DNA of 64,000 bases from Edaphochlamys debaryana (Eukaryota > Chlorophyta > Chlorophyceae > Chlamydomonadales): positions 620,001-684,000 of the forward strand of contig JAEHOE010000031.1 in assembly GCA_016858145.1 (NCBI GenBank). The letters run 5' to 3'. The translations under genes were made by a program, and so were the position numbers. The notes beneath the pieces are model-generated. The model did not search any database. It was not told the DNA's origin and saw only the letters and a program-made list of their open reading frames with translations. This document shows, piece by piece, positions 35,601 through 45,619 of the stretch; within the stretch, counting starts at the first letter, position 1; every line of letters starts with the position of its first letter.

Positions 35601-37186
35601 CCGGTTCCGTGCCGTGGCGGCGGCGACCCGCCTCTGTTGCCGTCAGCCTCTCCTTCGCCCGCGGCCCCGGCTGCCCTATCCACCGCCTGTGCGCGCGCTC
35701 TGCCCGTGGCGGCGCTCGAGGGCACCCGCCGCGGCGGGGCGCTCCCAGCGGAGCCCACCTCCTCGTCCGAGCCCTGCGCCTCCTGGAACACCTGGGCCTC
35801 ATGGGCGCTGGCCTCAGGCCCCTGGCTGCCGCTGGCACTGCCGCCGTCGCTGCCATGTGCCGGCCGCCCCACGTCCTCCTCACCGCCCGCCTGAAGGTCC
35901 GACGTGGTACGCCTCCGCTTGGTCCCGCCGTCGCCGCCCCCGCCGCCAGCAGAGGGCGCCGCCGCTGGGTTCCCAACGGACGTGCCCCTGCCGTACCTGC
36001 CGTAGCTCCCGGCCCCTGTCCTGCCCGCTGCCGGCTGCCCTGCCGTACCCGTACCGCTGCTGACCTCCACACTGGCCGTGGTGGACCCGCCAGAGACCTG
36101 GGGCCGCTCCAGGGAACGAGACTGCGACCGCAGCGGCGGACCGCCCATGGAACCCACGGGGCCCATGCCGCTATAGCCACCTGCAGCGCCGGCCCCACCC
36201 CCGTGGCCCCCGCCCCCGCCGGCTCCCGCCCCCGGCCCGCCGTGCGGTGCGCCTTGGCTGTGGGACGGCAGCGGCGCTGAGCTGGGCCCGGGCGCAGGCA
36301 TGGAACCGTGCGAGGGGACCGGAGGGGGACCCGGCACGGGAGCGGGGACCGGCCGGCGCGCCAGCAGGGGTCGCGGCAGTGCTGGCATCGCCGCCGCTGC
36401 TGCCGCCGCAGCCAGCATGGCGGCCGGCATGCTCGCAGCCTGCGGCGGCTGCCCGGGGGCGCCGTAGAAGCTGGGAGGGCCCGGGGGCCGCAGCTGCGCG
36501 CGTGGGGGCTGCAGCATGAGGCCCTGCGCGTGGGGCGGTGCCAGCAGCTGCTGCAGGGAGGGCTGCGACGCGCCCTGCCCCGGCCCCTGCCCAGGCTGCG
36601 GAGGCAGGGGCAGGCCCTGGGGTGGCCCCTGCGGACCCCCAGGTGCCTGGCCCGGTGGAGGGGGCGCCATGGGCCGCTGGAGCTGCAGGGGCATGGAGGG
36701 CGACAGGGGGCCCTGCAGCCCGCCCAACGCGGCCAGCTGCTGGTGTGCCGCGTGGTGCAGCTGCTGCGCCTGCTGTGCCTGGAGCTGCGCGGTCTGCTGC
36801 TGGACCTGCTGCGCCTGCTGTGCCTGCTGGTGCTGCTGCTGGGCTTGATGCTGCAGCTGCAGGAAGGCCTGGAGCTGCAGGGGGTGGGGCGGCAGCATGA
36901 GGCCGGGCGGGGGGGCCTGACCTGGCCCGCCGCCCTTGGGCGCACTGCCGGGAGCCACGCCGGAGCCTGCGCCTGGCATGGGCCCTAGCAAGCCCGCCAG
37001 GCCCGGAGCACCCAGCAAGGCGAAGGGTGGAACTCCAAGAGGCGGGCCTCCGAGCATTGCACCAGGCTGCGGTAGGCCGCTGGGGCCGGGTGGCCGGAAG
37101 GCACCCGGGGCACCGCCGCCGGGTATCGGACCCCCGGCAACACCCGCCACCAGAGGAAACGGGCCCGGCCCGACGCCCTGGTCCAT
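29681..37186 (-). CDS. Giant disordered protein with ELF3-like core blocks
   Basis: Nine exons on the minus strand (37186-34739, 34486-33920, 33731-33417, 33175-32156, 32022-31054, 30834-30779, 30646-30382, 30232-29775, 29708-29681) give 2041 residues. The ATG at 37186 is preceded by an in-frame TAG. Most of the chain is Pro, Gly, Gln, Met and Ala tracts, so it is disordered and prion-like. At the end of exon 1 (796-816) is SVFVQQLGELHKIARVQQ. At the start of exon 3 (1006-1021) is VPHQQLVRPPLP. Plant ELF3 has, in this order, RVFAVQLFELHRLIKVQK and LLPSEFLVKPPLP (from memory). The two are about 200 residues apart here and closer in ELF3. The region between also has SDMQLLLNLPAGLRKK. Later ordered pieces are VVSRWWKDPSTAFGELG, PPKKRDKYLLAAAN and LPEVLLAATRLL, and the protein ends WNDIEEED. 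ELF3 is a nuclear scaffold of the evening complex. An equivalent role here is inference. Confidence 0.72.
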
Positions 37187-38187
37187 CGGGTGTGCCAAGG
37201 AGCCCGTCTACCGGCGCTGGTCAAGATACGAGGCTGCACGAGGCCACGCGAGGAGCATGGCGCCAGGCGCTCGAGGAGCGCTTCTCCCGCGGAGCGCAAG
37301 ACTGTTTATGTAGTCTGCTGCAACTCCTGTAGGCAGATTTTCGAGTTAAGCAGCTTGGGCGCGCACGGGCTTCCATGGCACTTAAGACTTAAGTGCTTAC
37401 CTGGGGCCTCCGCAAACAGCTTGATACTTTGCGGACTCTAGAGCTACGTGAATCGCCTATACGATGCGGGTGAAGTCAGCGGGGAATGTATCACCGCAAA
37501 CGGAAAAGGCGCTTTATCTCAAACCCGAGCCCCCGCTTCTCCATCAGGTCCTTCTTATGAACGTCTCAGCTATACATCTCATATGAGCTTGCGGGCCCGC
37601 GTCGCGGCCGAGATATTCGATATCAGCACATCGGGCTTGATGCAGCCCCGGTTTTGGGGTGTGCCGACACGGCGTGCCGCTCTGCCAGCGATGCCAGGGC
37701 CAGATACCCGCGTGCGATAGCATAGGTTTGGGGCGGGGAAGGCAAGGGGTGACAGGGCCTGACAGGGACCAGGCTTGACGCCGGGAGCAGCTGGGAGCGC
37801 CGTGAGGGTCCTCTCGCTTGGGCTTGACGGTCTCGTTGTGGGGCCTTACACCTGGACTGCGTTTTGTAGTAGGCAAACGGGTACAGGACACGCTTCCTAT
37901 GAGTCGGGCCGACGGCAGGTGGGCAAGGACAGCGACGGAACGGCCGCGGGGAGCAGGGGGGTTGGTCGGGGCTGGGAGTGCTGAGCGTGCCGGGAACGCC
38001 GGTTCCCGGTTGGGCCTACTCAGAGCGCACGCCCACACAGAGCGTCCATAAGTCAAGCATATCGACATTGCGTTGGTCGCAGCTTCGCACGCTCAAGCTG
38101 AGGCTCTACCTCGCGCAATTACCTTGCCTTCAGATGCTCGCTTTCAACCAATTTGCGTGCTGATCTGCCTCCTAATACGAGCTTAAA
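37187..38187. promoter_or_regulatory. Divergent intergenic region
   Basis: It separates the start of the ELF3-like gene (minus) from the start of the small helical protein (plus) and so contains both promoters. No coding frame is supported, and I cannot point to a specific element. Confidence 0.4.
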
Positions 38188-39286
38188 ATGACAAATCCAG
38201 TTGAGGAGGGCGCTCGTGTGGTCAAGCGTGTAATCGACGACGGCGCCTTTGACGAAATCCGCAAGAACGTGAGCTTCTGGCTGCTTGTTAGTGCTCGCGG
38301 GCATCAAGTCTTGACCCTCTGGCTTGGACGGTTGGTGCAGGTGTTTGAGGAGCTCAAGGGCAGCACTGTCCTGCGGGAGTACGTGCGGGAGCTGGTGGAG
38401 GGCAGCAAGACGCTTAGCGCAGACGAGGCGAAGGCCTCAAGCAAGGACCGTAAGAAGCTGCTAGACGAGCTCCACGGCGAGCTCAAGTAAGCAGGGAGCG
38501 ACGGCCAGGGTGATGAGCTCAGGGGAGGAGCGCGGGGGCCGAGGGGGGGGGTACCTGAAGCTTGTCGCGGGCGTACTATGCGGCGGACGGCTGAAGCTTG
38601 CCCTCCCTGCCCGGTTGCACGGGCCAGGCTGTCGCCTTCCTGTCTTTCTCGAACAGACTCATCAGCCCCCTTAGGCAATCCCGCTGAGAGCTTGCTGAAT
38701 GGCCCCAGCACTGGTCCTGAGCCCCACCCTAGGGCCCTCGCTGCTCTTCGCGTAACCCGCATATACTCCTGCCTCTGGGCTGTGCAGGGACCAGCTGGTT
38801 GAGAAGGCGTCGCGCGTGGTTTGGGAGATCCTCACAAAGTCCGACGGCCGGGTGTCCAAGGACATCGAGCAGCGCGTGAGTGGGTTCTGTGTGTGGGGCC
38901 AATGTGATGAGTCGGGAGATGGGCGGTCCGCAGGTCGCGATACGTAAACCAGCTTACACCACTGCACCAGCACGTTACCGATACTTGCTGCGTCTGTCCT
39001 CTGGCCCCCTCCTCGAACTCCGCAGGTCCACGAGGCTATCTGCCGGCTCTACGAGGAGCGGCAGCAGCAGCAACAGCAGCAACAGCAGGCGGCGGCAGCG
39101 GCGTCCCAGCAGCAGTCGCTGCAGAGGCGCCAGTCCTCCAGCGCCCCAGGCGTGAAACCCGAGCCGGGGGAGGACGGCACCACCCGGGCTTCCCTACCGC
39201 CTCGAGCAGGGCTGACTCCCTCGGCGTCCCTAGCGGGCCAGCAGCCCGCGGGCAAGCGCTACGGCATGATTGGGCCCTCGTCCTGA
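38188..39286 (+). CDS. Small helical protein with poly-Gln tract, possibly Shg1/BOD1-like
   Basis: Three exons (38188-38486, 38788-38875, 39026-39286) give 215 residues. Residues 1-140 are amphipathic helices: VVKRVIDDGAFDEIRKNV, LVQVFEELKGSTVLREYV, a Lys/Asp-rich linker, then LVEKASRVVWEILTKSDGR and VHEAICRLYEER. A run of Gln with Ala follows, then a Ser/Pro/Gly tail ending KRYGMIGPSS. The GAFDEIRKN phrase near the N-terminus resembles the start of the Shg1 domain (COMPASS subunit Shg1, BOD1), where a basic residue often follows FDEIR. The remainder matches that family only loosely, so the assignment is weak. There is no signal peptide or membrane segment. All three exons fit phase with GT-AG sites. 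Confidence 0.8.
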
Positions 39287-40395
39287 GGCGTGGCTAGTTG
39301 GACTCCGCCTGACAATCATGCTTCGCCCGAACCATCCCGCGACCACATCACCCTTGCCAACCTCAGCGCAACGCGCCGCCCAAGCTGCAAGCTGGGGGCG
39401 CATCCCCTGCCCCGCCGGGTCCGGACGCCTGGCATGCCCCCGGACAGGTGGACACCTTCCGGCGGCTCGCCTATGGCGCCCATACGCGCCCGCTCCCCGC
39501 CATCCCGGCATGCGGAGGCTGCCCAGCGCTAGGTGTAGAGGTTCTCCGGGATGAGCACCTGTGCAGAGGGGTGGGGCGCGGACAGACGCTGAGCACAACG
39601 GGCTTATGGCCAGCCACGAAGGACGCAGCGGCAGGGTGATGAGGGGCAAGCACTAGTGTGAGCATGGGCATGGCAACGGGGCCGGACCACGGACAACAAC
39701 GGACGGACGGAAGCATAGAACGCATGTGCAAGTACTGACAAGGATGGCACGAAACCAGGGCACCCGGACTGGACAAATCGGCTGCTGGGGCATGCAGAGG
39801 TCCCGCATGCAGAGGACACGCGGAACGAACACATTAGCTGCTGTTGTGTGCAGAGGTTGTGGTTTGTGGCGCTTGAGTCACGCCAAGTGGGAGCCACGGT
39901 GTGACGCGTAGCTCAGAGGAGCCGTGCGATCGTGTGGCAGTGGCCGGCTTTGTGGTTACTCTAGAGCTCAGGGCCAGTCGTAGAGATTGGCTGGCGCCAT
40001 GGGTGCAGGGTCCGGTGGCAGAGTGACGCCACATGCCTGAAGCACCGCCGGTCAGCGCCTGGTGGCCTGGTCATGTAGAGCTCGCCGGTGCGGGGCACGG
40101 GCCCGCCGCAGACGCGCATGCTGCATGGGTTCTGACCTGTGTTTGGTCCTTGAGGGTGCGATTGGGTTGTGCCAAGGTGCCAGAATGGCACGTGTTGGCA
40201 CTAGGGGGTAACAATCTCTCCCTCGCTGGCTGCGTCGCGTTCAGCCCCGTTGTGCCATTCCGTGACACGCACGGTTACTACACGCAGCACCGAAGGATTT
40301 CATGCGCGCGCATGCGCCATGCCCGTTGTTTGCGCTTGGCTAGCTGGCCACGGTGTTTTGGCAATGCCGGCCCGTGGGCAGGCCCGGCCACCCAC
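39287..40395. other. Intergenic region between convergent genes
   Basis: No supported gene. The last coding exon of the minus-strand ING-like gene may lie in 40200-40350, where several acceptors followed by stops exist, but I could not decide among them. Confidence 0.4.
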
Positions 40396-42050
40396 CATGT
40401 GCATGTCGCGGGCCGTCTCTTCCAGATTGAGCGTCTCGAAGTCGCCCGTGGAGTAGAGCACGCGCGCCTCCCGGCTGCCCACCTGGACCTCCTGTGTGGG
40501 GGAAAGGGAAGTGGGTGAACGGGGAGCGGGAGGCAAAGCAGGTCAGGCGTGGGTGCGCTTGGGATGGCTGTAGGCAGCAGACCCCAGGCTCTTGCAGCGA
40601 AGCCCCTGGCCTAGGCAGCGGGCACTTTGTCCTATGGCCTAAGCGAGGTGCAATCAAGCCTGCCTGGGCCCCTGGCCCCTGGGGCCTCATATGCCGCGGC
40701 TAGCAGGGAAGCCCCAGTCTGATATTGACGACCCTAGCCAGCCCGGTCACCTGGATCTCAATGAGGTACCACAAATTGTCGTCCGGCCAGAACAGCTCCG
40801 CGTGCCGCCCCACCAGCGCCTCGCCAATGTCGTCCTGGCACAGGTACCGCACCAGCCCCCCCGTGGCCGCCTGGGGCTTCTGGGAGGAGGCCTTGTAGCC
40901 TGCGAGCGCAGCCGCAACCACGGAGCAGGGGGCAGCGTCAGGGATCACGTCGCACCGTGTGGATGACTCACGTGGCACAGCGCGGAAGCGCGAGGCACCA
41001 CCTGCCCTCTTGTTGAAAGCTTCCGGCGCCCGCACGCCGTGAAGCGCCTCCAAGACACAACACGGCGGCCCCTTCAAGAGGGCGCTGTCACTTCAGGCAC
41101 CCGCTGCAGCTCACCCGGAGGCGGTGGCCGCATGAAGGGCACGGGCGCCTCCGCCGCCGCGGGCTCGTCGTAGGCGGGCAGCGAGTCCAGCCCATAGTCG
41201 TCGAAGGTGGAGGCCTGCAGGCGGGCAGCGCGGAGCGCGCGACAAGGGGCACCCCTGAGGCACAGATCTGCCAGCAGGCCCCTGCTGGCCCGGCGTGCAG
41301 GCGTCCGTGGGACCATAGCTCTCCCCTGTTACCGCCGCGCGCGCGCACCTGTGTGTTGAGCGGCTGCATGGCCGCAGCAGAGGCCTTCTTCTTGACGTGC
41401 GGCTGCGAGGGCGCCGCCCCCGCCACCGCGCCGCCTGCGTTCCCGTCCTCGTCCCGCGGCCGCTTGCCCTTGCTCGCCACGTTGGCCACCGAGGCCTTCT
41501 TTGACGGCGCCACGGCGGGGGCCGGCGCCGGTGGCAGCGCTAGCTCCTGCTGCAGCGACATGTTGAACTCCTCTAACCGCGGCGTCTTGCCGCGGGCCGT
41601 GTCGAGAGCGAAGTCCTGCAGGTACTCCAGCCCGCCGTCGGGGTTGTTCTTCCGCAGCTCCTTGTCCAGATCGTCTGTGACCCGCTCCAGCTCGAGGGCG
41701 TGGTACTCGAGGAGCTGGTGAGCCTGCTGCGCGAGCTGCACCTTCTCTTCGGCGAATTGGAGCAGGAGCTTTTGGCTGGACGCCACCCGGTTTACGAGAT
41801 CCTCGTACTCGGGCGTGGGCGCTGGCTGCCGGTAGAGCGGCGGCATGGCTAGGAGTAACTGAACGTTGGTCTGCAGCTCGGCCGAGAGGTCGTTGCACTT
41901 CTCGTCCAGCGCCTTGATGTTGTTGAGGACACGCTGCAGCTCTAGGGGCAGGCTGTTGGTGCTCTCCACAAAGCTCTCCAGGTACATGACGTTGGCGGAG
42001 TTGTGGAGCGCCATGGCGCGCTGGTGCGCTTCCTGCGCGTTGGGGCACAT
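40396..42050 (-). CDS. ING-domain protein with Tudor-like domain
   Basis: Four exons on the minus strand (42050-41349, 41214-41115, 40899-40751, 40491-40396) give at least 349 residues; a final short exon is missing. Residues 22-60 contain YLESFVESTNSLPLELQRVL and IKALDEKCNDLSAELQ, the helical N-terminal domain of ING tumour-suppressor-like proteins, which anchors them in histone acetyltransferase or deacetylase complexes. A long coiled coil (70-150) follows, then basic nuclear-localisation-like stretches (KGKRPRDED, HVKKK). ING proteins normally end in a PHD finger that reads H3K4me3. Here the C-terminal part instead reads LVGRHAELFWPDDNLWYLIE and ARVLYSTGDFETLNLEE, a Tudor-like fold seen in plant chromatin proteins. 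The start could be 42014, or lie upstream via an exon ending at 42230. Nuclear location is inferred. Confidence 0.78.
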
Positions 42051-42799
42051 CGTCTTAACAAGCAATACTTGGGGGCTGAACGTGTCATGCCATAGGCTGG
42101 AGCTCACGACGGTGTTCTGCGCTGGGCTTGGGTGGGGGGGACCCCGGGGTCTCGAGGGCCGGGTATGGCCGCGTGCCGCGGCCAACAGCCCCTTCCCCAC
42201 ACCCCAAACGGTGCCCCAATATGACTTGCCTGCGCCTCTCAGCCGGGGGACTCCCTTTCAGCGAGATGGCGCCGGAATGCGCTTCCCGCCCAGCTGCCTC
42301 GTGAGTGATCGCCTTGTGCTTGTAGTAGCTCAGCTCTATGTCATGGTGACAGTGTGGGCAAGAGCACAGAGCCTGGCAGTCAATCGGCACGGAGTTTGTC
42401 CTGACAGGTCCACTTCTGCCCCTAGCTAATGCTGATGTAGGTACATGACACGACCCTTGTGTCCTAGGGGTTAACGCAGGACAAAAAGAGAGAGAAATCC
42501 AGAGAGCAGAGGTCCAAACAGCAGCAGCGCTCTGGCTTTAATTCGTTGTTTGTTAAGTAGCCGATGACAAGCTTTCTCGCGATGCACTTGGAGGCACGCA
42601 AGCTGCGGAGTCCGGGAGCTTCATGCGGGCGCGACCTTGGTCGCCCTGAGCGACGGGCCCGGCCAAACCCGCACCCACAACGGCACCCCAGTCTAGCGTA
42701 GACACAAAATACTCGCGATCCTACCTTCAGTGAAAGCGTGTCACGAACAAAGAAGTGCCAGTGCACATTTTGCCTTCTGGGCACAGCGGTTGAACACTG
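42051..42799. promoter_or_regulatory. Divergent region with a possible upstream exon of the ING-like gene
   Basis: On the minus strand, 42380-42230 stays open and could end in a GC donor (CAG|GCAAGT) that joins 42075 in the correct phase. It would add CPHCHHDIELSYYKHKAITH, which fits a C2H2 spacing. No ATG is found in that frame, so it would need a further upstream exon. Otherwise this is the shared promoter with the plus-strand gene at 42800. Confidence 0.35.
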
Positions 42800-44962
42800 A
42801 TGCTAGCGCGTGGCCATGTAGCCCATAGAGTGGCGCCCGAAAGAGGGGGCGCAGCGGGTGCGTGGGCTCCCGCGTGTTGGCGGCGACCCTCTGTCGCTCG
42901 CCTTGCGACACCCCACGCGGCTGCCCCTCAAGCCGCCAGCAGTCCTGCCCCAGCGAGCTCTGTGCCTGCGGAGTGGCGTGACGGCGACGTCCTGCGCCTC
43001 CACTTGGCCGACGGGCGGAAAGCATATGCGGAAGTCTTGGCACCAGCGGGGCGGGCGTCGGCGCAACGGCCACGCGGAGCCCGGCCGGCCAGCGGAGGCG
43101 CAAGCACCAAGCGCCCCGAGTCCCCAGGACAGGGCTCCAAAGCTCTGCTGCTCTGCCAGGGCGTGTGCTACAGCGCTGCACAAGGCGAACCGACGGAAGC
43201 GGAGGCTGCAAGCCCACAGCTGGTCTTGACTGCGGAACGAGGTGGGATGGGAGCTAGCAAGCTCCAGCACCAGGCCATCCGGATGGGACGCTGTGCTCAC
43301 ACTCATCCTGCCTAACACTGTACGCAGCTGCTCTCGCCAGCGGGGATCCGCTGTTGGCCCTGATGGCCTCGCCGCCCAAGCAGCACGCGCCGGCCCTCAA
43401 GGCATGGGCGTCGCTGGCCGGCCGCCTGCTGCGGGCCCCCGGCGCACCTGCCTCGACGGCGCCAGCGGCGGAGGCTGCGGCAAGCCAGCCGTCACCAGCG
43501 GCCCCGGGGCCTGGGTCAGGGCTGCAGGGCGCACGCATCGTGGAAGCGGTGCGGCTGACGTCGGCCGAGGAGCTGCGGGCTCAGGTGGAGCAGGACGCTC
43601 GGCTGTGGATTGACGGAACGGGTGGGTAGCCGGGGGGGGCTGGCTGGCCCGAGTTGGGTTGGGACCAGGGGTGGCTGGAGGGCAGACCGAACAAGCGCCC
43701 AACCCCGCTGCGCCCTCCGTCGTCCCACCACCGCCGGAGCCCGGCTTTGCCCGTGACAGGCCGCGGCAGTGGGCCGTAGGAGGACGCCGCTGGGTAGGGA
43801 GTTGGTTGGCAGGCAGCCAGGGGGCCTCAGCTCCAGTCTTGCAAGGACACCTCCAAGGCTCCGCTCCGCCAACAGCCCATGCACTAGTACTCCCTCACGC
43901 AACGCTCTTTCCTCACAACCGCCCCCTCCACGCGCCCCAGGCCCCGGCGACCCGCCCCTCACCGACGACGACCGCGCCTCCTTCACCGCCGCGGAGCTGG
44001 CCTGCCTGCTGGCGGGGCGGCGGGGCGTGGCGCTGCTGCAGCTGCACGTGGGCTGGGAGGAGCACGACCGAGCGCCGCCGTACGGCCCGTACCGCCCGCT
44101 GGTGCTGCGCATGCTGCGCGAGGCGCTGGCGCGCCCGGATCTGGTGTCGTACGCGAGCGCCGTGCCCGCGGCGCCCGGGGGTGTCGGCGGCGGCGCGGCG
44201 GCGGGGTTCACCATGGTCCTCACCGCTGACAAGGAGCCGTTCCGGTCGTGGGGCGCGCATTTGGCCAGCTTCGGCTGCCAGGTGGGGCTGCTGCACCTGC
44301 GCAGGGTTTGCTGCGGCTCACCACTGATCACCACCAGTCTGTAAAGAGCCGGCAGCGTCCGCCTTCCCCCACGCCTGTCCCTACCTCTGGAATGTCGTCA
44401 GACCCAACCTGTCCTCAGTTGAGCTCTGCATGCGGCCTACCCCACCCGCTGACCCCAGCTCATCCGCTGCCCTTTCCGCAGGCTGCCCTGGAGGCGCAGT
44501 CGCCGTACTACAAGGTGCTCATCGGCCGCGTGCTGGGCTACAAGCCGGAGAACATCGCACATCACGTGCAGGTAAGGGCGCTGCTGACGTGGCCAGGCGG
44601 CGGGCACGGCTGCGGGGGCTGCGGAGTGCCCGCGCAACTGCGGCGCCCTGCAATCGCCTGCGCACCTGCTGGTGGCGAGCCTGTTTGATGGGCTCTTTCA
44701 ACAAGAGCCGAGGAACGATGGCTTGCAATGTTGCAAATGGGAACGGTCTGCGGTGTGGCTGCTTTCCGTCCCCGCTCTTGACTCTCCTGAAGCGTTTGCT
44801 TCCCGATGCCCTGCGTTTCCTGTCCAGGGCCAGCACGGGCAGCCGCCCTCCGCCGAGGTACTGGCGGCCGTGGAGGCACAGCTGAAGGCTCTGAGTCCCA
44901 AACCAGCGGTGCTGCCATGGAACGTGGGAGCGCGGGGCGGGGGGCGCAAGAAGGCCAAGTGA
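42800..44962 (+). CDS. Unknown conserved-looking protein, probably organelle-targeted
   Basis: Five exons (42800-43241, 43328-43621, 43941-44281, 44482-44571, 44828-44962) give 433 residues. The first ~55 residues (MLARGHVAHRVAPERGG onward) are rich in Arg, Ala and Ser with almost no acids, as in chloroplast or mitochondrial transit peptides. The body has ordered pieces: EWRDGDVLRLHLADGRKAYA, GVALLQLHVGWEEHDRAPPY, PLVLRMLREALARPDLVSYA, FTMVLTADKEPFRSWGAHLA and YYKVLIGRVLGYKPENIAHH. The end is basic (GGGRKKAK). I do not recognise the family and see no catalytic motif. It has no membrane segment. Exon phases all agree, and the exon carrying YYKVLIGR is the most likely to find relatives. Confidence 0.8.
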
Positions 44963-45619
44963 AGGGCGTGTGCGGCTGGCGTTGAGACGTGACGTCGGTC
45001 ACAGGCAGGGTGGGGGCACTGCCGGGTGCGGATAGGGGTTTCCGGGTCTGAAGGGGAGTAGCTCTTTGTGCACGGCTTAGTGAGCAGCCGGACCGGCACG
45101 CCGGAACGTGCCGGACAACTGTAGTACGCGTTCCGTTGAAGTACGCTGTGCCCACGCAAGCAAGCCCGTATCGCTCTGCCTCTCCTGGTATTGTGCATGC
45201 TTCATCCTTTATGACGCACGTTCCGCGCTGCAACTGTTTTGGCGAGCAATCACTGCCGGTGGCTCAGGAAGCTTTCTACTCTTCCGTCACCGCCAGACAG
45301 CGTAGCTTACCGTGATCCTGAGCTGTTGTGCCAATGCGGAGTCTTGTGGAGTTCACACGCCCGGAACATTGAGGGCCGTGAGCACGCCTCGCAGGCTTTC
45401 CGGCCTCAGCTGCCATGCCAAGCACGCGTGAAAACCATCTTGAACCCGCTGCTGAGGCCTGGGCGTGTCTTGGCTGCGATTCGGCGCGCAGCCCGAAGGT
45501 GGCGCGCACCAACTGACAGCGCGCGTGGGCGCCTGTACATGGCAGGAATGCATCGAAAGTGATCTACAGCCAAGCGGCGGCGGCAGGCACCTCTCGGAGT
45601 GCACGCTCCGACATTGCGA
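44963..45619. other. Intergenic region upstream of the cyclase
   Basis: 3' UTR of the preceding gene and promoter of the cyclase. No gene, repeat or recognisable element is seen. Confidence 0.5.

Noticed and set aside
37187..37198. Start of the ELF3-like protein four codons upstream
   Set aside because: That codon is TTG, and an in-frame TAG stands just before it; the first ATG is at 37186.
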